A stretch of DNA of 64,000 nt, from assembly GCA_964035545.1 (NCBI GenBank), contig CAXIUT010000064.1:1-64000 (forward strand), in the 5' to 3' direction. The notes below the pieces were generated by a model. That model was not told where the DNA came from. It ran no database searches and saw nothing but the letters and a program-made list of their open reading frames with translations. This stretch comes from Bugula neritina (taxonomy: Eukaryota; Bryozoa; Gymnolaemata; Cheilostomatida; Bugulidae). Both the position numbers and the translations under genes were made by a program. Below, one piece after another: positions 11,896 to 21,491 of the stretch (positions are counted from its first letter, which is position 1; every line of letters begins with the position of its first letter).

Positions 11896-12060
11896 TTATA
11901 CATGTATATGTATATATATTAAAATTTTACATATTATTAATAATATAATTATTGTAAATACACAGGGAAAGTTATTTAAATTTATTATTTTAAGAAATAT
12001 AAAGCTATTGATTAATTTATAACTGTTAATTTTTAATATATTAAATTTTTTTACTATCAG
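11896..12060 (-). CDS. Small cassette ORF, copy 1 (54 codons, no standard start)
   Basis: Open frame homologous to orf69 (ILKINSYKLINSFIFLKIIN, then a hydrophobic TIIILLIICKILIYI), but beginning at CTG where orf69 has GTG, and ending earlier at TAA 11896-11898. The frame is preserved, yet the start is weakened. It may be translated from CTG or be decaying. It lies 57 bp upstream of orf163 copy 1. Confidence 0.4.
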   Translation of the reverse strand: MIVKKFNILKINSYKLINSFIFLKIINLNNFPCVFTIIILLIICKILIYIHIHV

Positions 12061-12243
12061 TTAATATTAAAAAAAAAAACTAAAATTCAAAAGTAAGTTG
12101 TAGTTATATATATATATATATAACACCTTTATTGTATTTATTAAAAATCATAATATAATTATTTTTTATATAATATAGTTAAAAATTAATACGCTTATGA
12201 ACACTGTTATTAAAACTATATAGAATTACGTCTATTTATGTCA

Positions 12244-12279
<36 letters not shown>

Positions 12280-12605
12280 TAATAGTGTAATTAATAAACT
12301 AGTTATAGTTTTATATAAAGTTCTTATTAATCTATTTATTACTTTAAAATAATATTTTTTTAATTTTTACTAAATTATTTTAGCATATAATGTCTAAATA
12401 TAGTTATGAAAACAAAACTTTTTGTGTCAATGTTATTAAACTTATTTAAAAAATATAGTATAATTATTAATAGTAGTAAAAAATCTAACGTTAAATGATT
12501 AAAAGTGTATTAATATTTTTATTTAAAACTAATTTTCAAAAAAAAAGAATTTTATTTTTTTTATATATATTTTCTGTTTTATAGCAGATACTATACAATT
12601 TTCTA

Positions 12606-13097
12606 TTAAAAAAACTTATCATAAAAGATTGATAATAGTCACAGAATGTTTCTAGTAATTTTTGCAAAAACTCATGGTGCATAAAACAATCATCATAATA
12701 TTAACATTATTATCAATATTCTCGTTAATAACTGTATAAATTTCGCAAATCAATATAATATCTGACTTAATATAGGATAACCGGGAAATACTTCATAATT
12801 CTCTATTTTTTTAAAGATTTTTTCCCACGTATCTATTCAGTTTCATCTACTATATAAATTGCATTTTATTTCTCAAATAAACTTCCGCCACATACTCCCC
12901 ATAATAGACTTATGTTTGTCCATTTCAGTTATATACGCTAAGAGTTTTTCCTCTAATATGTCCTCCTCTGTTTTGTCCTTTTTTTTAAGTACACGGACAG
13001 AACTTCCAATAAAATTATTATCAGGTTTATTAAATAAAGATTTTACTCATCTATAAAACCTAAATACTAGTTTAATTAAATTCTTTATTATAGCCAC
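12606..13097 (-). CDS. orf163 copy 2, GYP-family membrane protein
   Basis: Same length (163 codons), start (TAA-GTG) and stop context as copy 1. One visible substitution is in the IDKHKS region (plus-strand tgtttgtcc against tgtttatct). The GYP motif and C-terminal membrane segments are unchanged. The intact frame in all four copies argues for selection or very recent duplication. Confidence 0.72.
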
Positions 13098-13153
13098 TTA
13101 ACAAATTATAAATATATATTAAAATTCTATAAACTTTTATATAAATCATATTT

Positions 13154-13318
13154 TTATACATGTATATGTATATATATTAAAATTTTGCATATTATTAATA
13201 ATATAATTATTGTAAATACACAGGGAAAGTTGTTTAAATTTATTATTTTAAGAAATATAAAGCTATTGATTAATTTATAATTGTTAATTTTTAATATATT
13301 AAATTTTTTTACTATCAG
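13154..13318 (-). CDS. Small cassette ORF, copy 2 (54 codons, CTG start)
   Basis: Same 165-bp frame as at 11896-12060, with CTG in the start position and TAA at 13154-13156. One membrane segment is predicted. Expression is uncertain because the start codon is unconventional. Confidence 0.38.
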   Translation of the reverse strand: MIVKKFNILKINNYKLINSFIFLKIINLNNFPCVFTIIILLIICKILIYIHIHV

Positions 13319-13858
13319 TTAATATTAAAAAAAAAAACTAAAATTCAAAAGTAAGTTGTAGTTATATATATATATATAACACCTTTATTGTATTTATTAA
13401 AAATCATAATATAATTATTTTTTATATAATATAGTTAAAAATTAATACGCTTATGAACACTGTTATTAAAACTATATAGAATTACGTCTATTTATGTCAA
13501 TACATATATATATATATATGTATATATATATATTAATAGTATAATTAATAAACTAGTTATAGTTTTATATAAAGTTCTTATTAATCTATTTATTACTTTA
13601 AAATAATATTTTTTTAATTTTTACTAAATTATTTTAGCATATAATGTCTAAATATAGTTATGAAAACAAAACTTTTTGTGTCAATGTTATTAAACTTATT
13701 TAAAAAATATAGTATAATTATTAATAGTAGTAAAAAATCTAACGTTAAATGATTAAAAGTGTATTAATATTTTTATTTAAAACTAATTTTCAAAAAAAAG
13801 GATTTTATTTTTTATATATATATTTTCTGTTTTATAGCAGATACTATACAATTTTATA

Positions 13859-14350
13859 TTAAAAAAACTTATCATAAAAGATTGATAATAGTCACAGAAT
13901 GTTTCTAGTAATTTTTGCAAAAACTCATGGTGCATAAAACAATCATCATAATATTAACATTATTATCAATATTCTCGTTAATAACTGTATAAATTTCGCA
14001 AATCAATATAATATCTGACTTAATATGGGATAACCGGGAAATACTTCATAATTCTCTATTTTTTTAAAGATTTTTTCCCACGTATCTATTCAGTTTCATC
14101 TACTATATAAATTGCATTTTATTTCTCAAATAAACTTCCGCCACATACTCCCCATAATAGACTTATGTTTGTCCATTTCAGTTATATACGCTAAGAGTTT
14201 TTCCTCTAATATGTCCTCCTCTGTTTTGTCCTTTTTTTTAAGTACACGGACAGAACTTCCAATAAAATTATTATCAGGTTTATTAAATAAAGATTTTACT
14301 CATCTATAAAACCTAAATACTAGTTTAATTAAATTCTTTATTATAGCCAC
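13859..14350 (-). CDS. orf163 copy 3, GYP-family membrane protein
   Basis: 163 codons, TAA-GTG start (14350), TAA stop (13859-13861). Nearly identical to copies 1 and 2, including the FPGYP motif and the Trp-rich segment before it. Confidence 0.72.
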
Positions 14351-14406
14351 TTAACAAATTATAAATATATATTAAAATTCTATAAACTTTTATATAAATC
14401 ATATTT

Positions 14407-14571
14407 TTATACATGTATATGTATATATATTAAAATTTTGCATATTATTAATAATATAATTATTGTAAATACATAGGGAAAGTTGTCTAAATTTATTATT
14501 TTAAGAAATATAAAGCTATTGATTAATTTATAATTGTTAATTTTTAATATATTAAATTTTTTTACTATCAG
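14407..14571 (-). CDS. Small cassette ORF, copy 3 (54 codons, CTG start)
   Basis: Third copy of the 165-bp frame (CTG at 14571, TAA at 14407-14409), with the same uncertainty about its start as copies 1 and 2. Confidence 0.38.
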   Translation of the reverse strand: MIVKKFNILKINNYKLINSFIFLKIINLDNFPYVFTIIILLIICKILIYIHIHV

Positions 14572-15102
14572 TTAATATTAAAAAAAAAAACTAAAATTCA
14601 AAAGTAAGTTGTAGTTATATATATATATATATAACATCTTTACTGTATTTATTAAAAATCATAATATAATTATTTTTTATATAATATAGTTAAAAATTAA
14701 TACGCTTATGAACACTGTTATTAAAACTATATAAAATTACGTCTATTTATGTCAATACATATATATATATATATATATTAATAGTGTAATTAATAAACTA
14801 GTTATAGTTTTTTATAAAGTTCTTATTAGTCTATTTATTACTTTAAAATAATATTTTTTTAATTTTTACTAAATTATTTTAGCATATAATGTCTAAATAT
14901 AGTTATGAAAACAAAATTTTTTGTGTCAATGTTATTAAACTTATTTAAAAAATATAGTATAATTATTAATAGTAGTAAAAAATCTAATGTTAAATGATTA
15001 AAAGTGTATTAATATTTTTATTTAAAACTAATTTTCAAAAAAGGGATTTTATTTTTTTTATATATATTTTCTGTTTTATAACAGATACTATACAATTTTC
15101 TA

Positions 15103-15594
15103 TTAAAAAAACTTATCATAAAAGATTGATAATAGTCACAGAATGTTTCTAGTAATTTTTGCAAAAACTCATGGTGCATAAAACAATCATCATAATATTA
15201 ACATTATTATCAATATTCTCGTTAATAACTGTATAAATTTCGCAAATCAATATAATATCTGACTTAATATAGGATAACCGGGAAATACTTCATAATTCTC
15301 TATTTTTTTAAAGATTTTTTCCCACGTATCTATTCAGTTTCATCTACTATATAAATTGCATTTTATTTCTCAAATAAACTTCCGCCACATACTCCCCATA
15401 ATAGACTTATGTTTATCCATTTCAGTTATATACGCTAAGAGTTTTTCCTCTAATATGTCCTCCTCTGTTTTGTCCTTTTTTTTAAGTACACGGACAGAAC
15501 TTCCAATAAAATTATTATCAGGTTTATTAAATAAAGATTTTACTCATCTATAAAACCTAAATACTAGTTTAATTAAATTTTTTATTATATTCAA
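15103..15594 (-). CDS. orf163 copy 4, GYP-family membrane protein
   Basis: 163 codons with the same body and stop as copies 1-3, but with a different 5' junction. The start is TTG (15594), immediately after the TAA that ends orf69, and residues 1-2 change. The start region (TTAATTGAATATAATAAAA) is the same as that of nad5 over about 19 bases. This is the copy at the promoter-proximal end of the array and the only one with an intact, GTG-started small ORF directly upstream. Confidence 0.72.
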
Positions 15595-15804
15595 TTAAAA
15601 ACATACGAAGAAAAATCAAAATTGTGCATATATTATCATAAAACATATCTTTGCTATATACATTAAAATTTTATATATTATTAATAATATAATTATTGCA
15701 AATATATAGGGAAAGGCGTCTAGGTTTGTTACTTTAGGGGATATAACAGTATCGATTAATTTACGAATGTAAATTTTTAATACATTAAATTTTTCTCTTA
15801 TCAC
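15595..15804 (-). CDS. orf69, small membrane protein of the cassette
   Basis: 69 codons from GTG (15804), directly after TAA in the motif TTAAGTGATAAGAG, to TAA (15595-15597), which abuts the orf163 copy 4 start. A basic amphipathic N-terminus (REKFNVLKIYIRKLI) is followed by one membrane span (IFAIIILLIIYKILMYIA). The start motif is identical to that of orf108 (27335) and close to that of nad3. Function unknown; the stop/start contact with orf163 implies translational coupling. Confidence 0.55.
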
Positions 15805-15879
15805 TTAATATAAAAAAAAACTAAAATTAAAAAGTAAATTATAGCTGTATACAGTTTAATATGTATATATATATATAGA

Positions 15880-16695
15880 CACATTAAAATAGCTAATTTT
15901 AGTTTTAATATATACCCAATCTTACCCATAAAACGTAAACCTAAAAAATTTTTAAATTATTAAATATATATATATATAATTAATAACTTAATTAGCATTA
16001 GTTTATTATCTTTTTATATAAATAGTTTTTAGAAATTTTATAAAAAAAATTTCATTTAAAATCACTTTAAAAATTAAAATTTTATAAACGTTATTATATC
16101 TAATAAATAGAGTAAATATTAAAAAATTTTTTATAATAATTAACAAAAATAAATACAAAAAATTTAATAACATTTACCTAAGACAACAATTAGATAAAGA
16201 TATTAATTTATATTTTATTTATTTGTCTCCATAAAGTAGCATACGTATATTAGTATTACTGTTAATACCGTACTGATATACAGATTAGTTCAAAATTAAT
16301 TAATACAATTAAAATACTATTATTAAATGCAGTAAAATTAATATTAAGAATAAATCTTTTGTCTGTATACCTCCCTTAACATAGTTAAATTTACCAATAC
16401 TTATAACACGAATATACACATAACTTTCATGTGTACATTTTCTACATTAAAAATTTTTTAAATCTATTAAAAGTATTTAACTTTAAGAATCCTATTTTAC
16501 TAAACTTACTCACCATGACGCTATTTTATTTATTTTTTAAATTTTTAATTTAAAAAATAATTTCATTCAACTTGCATGTGTTATACATTTAACTAACGTT
16601 CACTCTAAGCTAAGACCACACTCATAACTTTAATTAAGATATTATACGTTTAACTAGTGTTCACTCTAAGCCAAGACCGCACTCATAATTTTAAT
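15880..16695 (-). pseudogene. SSU rRNA 5' fragment, second copy
   Basis: Nearly identical to 55295-56155, the 5' part of the SSU gene. It includes the AACACATGCAAGT element, the GTGAGTAAG element and the GGTAAGATTGGGTATAT stretch, but it lacks everything downstream (no 530 loop, no 1400 region). It is therefore a truncated gene copy and not a functional SSU, unless used as a separate 5' rRNA piece. At its 5' end it carries two units of the 61-bp terminal repeat. Confidence 0.88.
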
Positions 16696-16700
16696 TACTA
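16578..16700 (-). repeat. Two-unit internal array of the 61-bp telomere-type repeat
   Basis: Two units with the C of the atac element at 16586 and 16647, exactly 61 bp apart, both with cactctaagc-aagacc, which is closer to the SSU gene sequence than the terminal array is. It is followed by the same subtelomeric sequence (attac-aatcttatat) that follows the terminal array at 5120. Confidence 0.88.
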
Positions 16701-16822
16701 ATCTTATATATGTATATATACGATTAAGTAACGGGGGAAATTTTTAATACTTCAAAACTTATATTTTAAAATCAAATGTTACTAGTTTACTTCCTAATTA
16801 GTTAATATAAAAAAAAAATTTT

Positions 16823-17668
16823 TTACTTACTTGCAAGAAAAACATTAATAATTCAATCAATATCAATATAAACATAATAAGGCTCTACACCATATATATG
16901 TGGATATAACGCTTCTGGATAAAAAGCTATGGCCTTTATAAATTTAAAAACTAATATATTCTTTATTTCTACAAGTGTAAATTGACATTTATATCAAACA
17001 TAGAAAAATATACCAATATCTTCAAGAATACGCATTATTACCACTGCTATTAATCCCAACAATACTGACACAAATACATAGTATAATTTGTTTAATAATG
17101 GATAACCAGGAAACACTTTATTATCTTCTGTTTTTTTAATAAATATTTTTCACGTCTTCCGCAAACTACGATTACTTCGTAAATCACTTTTTGTTTCTTC
17201 TATATTTTTTTTAAGCATAATGATCAATATGTAATAATGTTCTTTTAATTTATTTATCTTATTATCAATACTATTTTTTATTTTGTTTATGTAGTCTATA
17301 AATCGGTTTTTTAATACGCTACTTTGTTGTTTTAACCTATATATCTCCTGCTTAAGACTAGTCTTTAATATATTTTTCAACTCGTTTAAATCTTTTTTTG
17401 TCTCATCTGTATATTTTATATAACTATCTTTAAGTATACTACAATGTTTTTTTAACTTATTTATCTTTTTCTTAAAAATATTCTTCAGTTTACTAAAGCC
17501 TTCTTTTATCTTGTTTGTAGACTTTTTAAACTTGTTATTTATATTACTTTTAAAACTATTCTGTAATATACTATACTCTTTTCTAATTAAACTTAAAATT
17601 CGTATACAATTTTGTTTTAACATATTATAATATGTTTTTAATTTATTTATTATTTTAAAAATATACAC
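16823..17668 (-). CDS. orf281, GYP-family coiled-coil membrane protein
   Basis: 281 codons from GTG (17668) to TAA (16823-16825), reading TGA as Trp at 17150, 16994 and 16853. About residues 1-172 form a long, lysine-rich coiled coil with repeated LK..F...I.KIK.....L heptad-like units (KFKKST, KIKEGFSKLKN, NKLKKHCSILKD, and so on). Then KVFPGYPLLNKL at residues 184-195, a strong membrane span (VFVSVLLGLIAVVIM), and a C-terminal domain ending in an acidic/tyrosine-rich EPYYVYIDIDW and a short hydrophobic tail. This is the longest member of the family. It is immediately downstream of a tRNA-like copy, and a decayed sister copy is at 5245-6090. Confidence 0.7.
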
Positions 17669-17695
17669 TTTAACCCTTTTTATGAATGGGATAGG

Positions 17696-17766
17696 TAGGA
17701 GAAATAGGATTTGAACCTATAATAACAGTCTTAAAACTGTAGTTTTTCCCTTTAAACTATTCTCCC
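17696..17766 (-). tRNA. tRNA-Trp-like copy 2, anticodon loop abnormal
   Basis: Same structure as the copy at 6124 (acceptor GGGAGAA/TTCTCCT, T-arm ATAGG/CCTAT, anticodon stem ACAGT/ACTGT with a six-base loop TTTAAG). Conservation of the cloverleaf in both copies suggests it is retained, perhaps as an RNA-processing signal ahead of orf281. Confidence 0.6.
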
Positions 17767-18483
17767 TTAAACGTACATTTATATGTATATATACATATTA
17801 ATAATAAAAGAGTTATAATAATTGTTACAAATAAAAAATTTATTTATTACTAATAACTGTAAATTATAATAGTATTTACTTAAAAATTAAGTTAATAATA
17901 TAGTTTTTAATTTAATAACTATTTTTTCTTCTTTTTATAATGTAATTTAAAAGTGATAAAAACTTAGTATACCTATAGATATAATAATTAAAATTATATA
18001 AAAAAAAATATATTTATTAAAATTGTTATACGTATACATACATATATATATATAATCGTAACTTTTAAGGTTTTAAATATTTTTGTTAATACAGCTATTA
18101 CCAGTTATATATTGTTATTATATGTATGTATATATACATGTGTATATTTATAAATTTAAATAAATAAACATAACTAATCGTATTAAACCCATAATAGTTA
18201 TTATTACCATATGTATTAAAGGTCGTATAGTAATTATATATATATAAAAAATTTGCTGATAGATATCTAAAAATTATTCTAATATTTTTTAATTTATTAA
18301 TAAAACTATATATTTATTTTTTATAAATATATTTATTTAATGCATCTATAAAACATAAGTATAGTTAATTGTAAATATGTCTATAATTATTAAATTATTA
18401 CTTTTTTATTAAACTATATTTTATTTTAATTTAAAGTAAACTTTAAACAGTTAAATCGGATTAAAAAAAAATATTGATCTTGA
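17767..18483. other. Gene-free AT-rich spacer
   Basis: To about 18035 it repeats the spacer at 6195-6455, and about 18055-18130 repeats 7490-7570. The rest is TA-rich with no ORF worth calling. Confidence 0.55.
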
Positions 18484-18717
18484 TTATATATACAAAGATA
18501 GATATAAATATAAAAATTCTATATGATAAATAATTTGTAAATATAAAAGTTCTATATGATAAATAATTATCAGTAGTATATAAGCTAAATAGCACATTAT
18601 AATAAAGTATACAACGCATGTAGCTGCAGAATAAAATGATAAAATTTTACTTTTTTTTAAATTTTCTTGATGCATAAAAAATATAAAGATAGCTATTTTT
18701 ATAAATTTTTGAAACAT
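18484..18717 (-). CDS. orf77, hypothetical membrane protein
   Basis: 77 codons, ATG (18717) to TAA (18484-18486). Short polar start, then hydrophobic segments (residues about 8-15 and 33-55) and a two-fold internal repeat IIYHIE(L/F)LYL near the C-terminus. The repeat comes from a duplicated tctatatgataaataatt element, so the tail may be recent. Unrecognised. A decayed relative is at about 9690-9850. Confidence 0.35.
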   Translation of the reverse strand: MFQKFIKIAIFIFFMHQENLKKSKILSFYSAATCVVYFIIMCYLAYILLIIIYHIELLYLQIIYHIEFLYLYLSLYI

Positions 18718-18879
18718 TTATTTTTTTTTATACTTTTTGTATATGTAATTATCTTTAAAAATTAATAATATATTTTATTTAGTAGTAGACAACTAAAAAA
18801 TATTTTTTTTTATAGTTTCTATAAGCTACTATTGTTATATTAATTATTTTTTACTTTTGTTTTTAATACTTTCTTAAAA

Positions 18880-19370
18880 TTTACTTATTAGTATATAATA
18901 GTGTTTTTTTTTAGTTTATTTATTTTTTGACTAATAACACTCTTTATTATACTTTTTAATTTACTAAATTCTCTTTACTTCGTTTATAATTTATAAACTT
19001 ATCTCTTAATATACTGTTTTAATTTTTTACAGTATTTATCACTTTTTCAGTGACGCTCTTTAAAATATCTTAGTTTATTAAGATCTCTTTTTATTTTATT
19101 TGTATACTATATAGTATAAATTCGTTTGTTAATGTATTAACATAATCCTTTAATTTACCTATATTTTTATAAGTTTATTAATTAATATCTAGTTAAATGT
19201 ATAATACATTAATTAAAATTATAAGTGTGGTCTCGGTCTAGAGTGAACACTAGTTAAATGTATTAATTAATACCTTTTTATTTTTTAAGTAAGTTTATAG
19301 TTCTTATATTACTTTACATTTAGTATATCATAATAACTTTTTAATTTATTTATTATTTTTAAAAAGTTTT
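18880..19370 (-). pseudogene. Heavily decayed third copy of orf281-like coiled-coil gene, interrupted
   Basis: The minus strand keeps the lysine/isoleucine heptad-like texture (tttatttattttttgact..., tttaatttacta..., a T-rich start matching the orf281 5' end near 19340-19370) but has many stops. It is interrupted at about 19185-19285 by an inverted SSU 5' fragment. Confidence 0.4.
19185..19285 (+). repeat. Inverted SSU 5'-end fragment
   Basis: Read on the plus strand, this has ATAAGTGTGGTCTCGGTCTA, then GAGTGAACACTAGTTAAATG, in SSU-sense order, i.e. the first about 50 nt of the SSU gene in reverse orientation to every other copy. The element ctagttaaatgtat is present on both sides of the core. 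Confidence 0.8.
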
Positions 19371-19739
19371 TTAATTTAATCAGTAAGTATAAGTATATAA
19401 ATATGTATGCATATACTTATAATTATAAGTTTTAAATTTTTTATTGTCTATATTTAGATAATTATCCTTGATTACGTTATAATTAATAAAAAAGTTATCT
19501 TATGTTAAGCGATTAAGAAAATAAAATAAATCTATTTAATTTAAGGTAAGGTTTTTATTTTACTGCTGTTAAATTTAACTTAAAATATAATAGAGTTTGG
19601 TATAATTATCTAATAATAACGTTAAAAAATTTAATATTAGATAATTAAAAATATATTAATATTTTTTATTTAAATTTAATCAAAAAATTAAATATATTAG
19701 TTTGTCTGTTTATATATATATTATAGTTTAAAATCTATT

Positions 19740-19802
19740 CAAATTTTCTCACGGTACTTCATTAAGAGTTGAGTCTTTTGTACTAAGTACATGAAGTTTA
19801 TC
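19740..19802. repeat. Copy of the cox2-leader hairpin
   Basis: ggtacttcattaagagttga ... acatgaagttta matches 51343-51391 just inside and upstream of cox2, with the inverted arms acttcat/atgaagt preserved. The surrounding sequence does not match. Confidence 0.7.
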
Positions 19803-20076
19803 TGTGTGTGTACGTGTATATGCATATGTATATATATATATTTAAAGAATTAAGATTAAAAAAAAAAATTTAAACTATAATAAATAAACACAATATAAAT
19901 ATATATATTAAAATTTTTAATACTGAATAAATAGGGAATATATTAGTGTATTTTAACGTATTAAAGTAACTGACGATTTTAAAAAGAAATTTTTTAGCCA
20001 TTTATTTTTTTTTTAATTATATTAACAGTTAAATGAATAAATATAAATAAATATATGTGTGTATATGTGTGTATGT

Positions 20077-20355
20077 TTAAATATAATAAATAAGTAATAT
20101 TTGAATTATTATTATAATAAAAAATTTTACTAATTCATTAAAATTTAAAGATGATATAGTTTTTGTATGTGCTGAAATATATTGTAAAAAGTTTTTAAAA
20201 AAAAAAAAACATTTTTCCGCTAAATATTTATCTATCAAATATATAAAATTATTACCCAATAGATTTTTATAAAAAAAAAAAAAAAAATTTTTAATAAAAT
20301 AATCTATAAATAATCCATTTTTAAAACTGTTTTGATTTTTTAAAAAAAATTTCAT
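20077..20355 (-). CDS. orf92, hypothetical
   Basis: 92 codons, ATG (20355) to TAA (20077-20079). Phe/Lys/Asn-rich with a C-terminal hydrophobic FFIIIIIQILLIYYI. It starts MKFFL like orf84 at 38822, which may be chance at this base composition. Unrecognised. A 3' fragment is duplicated at about 9905-10015. Confidence 0.4.
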   Translation of the reverse strand: MKFFLKNQNSFKNGLFIDYFIKNFFFFFYKNLLGNNFIYLIDKYLAEKCFFFFKNFLQYISAHTKTISSLNFNELVKFFIIIIIQILLIYYI

Positions 20356-20519
20356 TTAAATATTTATTAATAAAATTAATTTTATTTCTTTATTGTAAAT
20401 AAAAAATATTAACTATAAATATATTTATCAGTAAAAACTAAGAATTAAAAAAAAAATTTTTATCTACTGTAAGTAATTTGATATCAATTGAAGATACATT
20501 TTACTGTTAGGGGAAAAAA

Positions 20520-21015
20520 TTTACCAAATTTTTTTTTATAATTTTTTTTTGTATATTATAAGTAATAAAACATTAAGTTATAACATATTTTTACTTGTAA
20601 AAAAAAAAATTATTTAGTAGAATTTTTATAATTTTTTTTTATCTATTATTTATTATAAGCGATAAAATATTAAGTTATAATGTATTTTTTACTTTTCTGT
20701 TTATTATAGGTAATAAAACATTAAGTTATAACGTATTTTTACTTGTAAAAAAAAATTATTTAATAGAAATTTTTATAATTTTTTCTATCTATTATTTATT
20801 ATAAGTAATAAAATATTAAGTTATAATATGTTTTTACTAGTAAAAATAAAAAAAAAAAAGTTCTAACCAAGTTTTTTTTTATAATTTTTTTTTTTATTTA
20901 TTATAAGTATACTAATATTAAGTAGAAGTGTATTTTACTGTTAAAAAAAAAATTGGTAGAATTTTTTTATAAATTATAAGAGATATAGTATCAAGTAGAG
21001 ATATAGTTTTTTTTT
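20520..21015. repeat. R2 repeat array, middle locus
   Basis: About five units of the R2 family (aattaagttataa..., tttttacttgtaaaaa hairpin, ttatttagtaga, T-run), more diverged than at 7.7-8.3 kb. Confidence 0.8.
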
Positions 21016-21040
21016 TATAAAATTAGTTTTATTAAATTTT

Positions 21041-21484
21041 TTAATCAAAAAAATCATAATTAATTTTTAATTTTTTAAAGTTATAATTTTTTTTTTTTCC
21101 CTTAAAAAAAAATAAATCGGTTTTAAAAAAAATATTTATCAATAATATATAATTATAAAAATCTATACAATATAAATCTATATAATACATAAATCTAATA
21201 TAATTTTTAAAAATGTTATAAAGGTTTTTATATTTTATAGTAATAAAATTATTATTAATTTTATTATATGTTAAATTATTTCGAAAAATTAAATCAATAT
21301 CTATAAAATATAATATTTTAAAAAACTGAATATACGAAAATCATACATTATAAGATAGTCATTTATAATTTTTATTATAAATAAATGAATTTCAAATCAT
21401 TGAAGAATCAATTCTATGTAAAGTAGATAAACTTTTTTGTGCTATAGTACTATATAAAAGAATTGCACTTTTAAAAAATTCTAC
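21041..21484 (-). CDS. orf147, hypothetical core-region protein
   Basis: Open frame of 147 codons after an in-frame TAA, ending at TAA (21041-21043); the exact start is uncertain (GTA at 21484, ATT a few codons later). Contains Trp (TGA) and aromatic/charged stretches (SSMIWNSFIYNKNYKWLSYN) and a lysine-rich C-terminus (FFKGKKK). It lies eight bases downstream of nad7 in the same strand and phase of packing, so it is probably a real core gene, perhaps ribosomal. Not recognised. Confidence 0.5.
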
Positions 21485-21491
21485 TTATAGT

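Larger units (their letters stand above)
10890..15600 (-). repeat. Four tandem copies of an about 1.25-kb two-gene cassette
   Basis: Equivalent positions in orf163 are spaced 1258, 1253 and 1244 bp apart. Each unit carries a small ORF, orf163 and an about 500-bp AT-rich spacer. Copies differ mainly in TA-repeat length, A/T-run length and scattered substitutions, so they are recent or are being homogenised. Within orf163 only a handful of base changes separate the copies and all four frames are open. Confidence 0.93.

Noticed and set aside
11601-15553. Four identical 65-aa plus-strand ORFs (11601, 12859, 14112, 15356)
   Set aside because: They are antisense shadows of the four orf163 copies; the minus-strand frame is 163 codons with TGA as Trp, shares motifs with paralogues, and matches the strand of all genes.
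16200-16560. A novel conserved non-coding element duplicated at 55.7-56.1 kb
   Set aside because: Initially looked unexplained, but the reverse complement shows SSU rRNA 5'-domain sequence, so it is a pseudogene copy.
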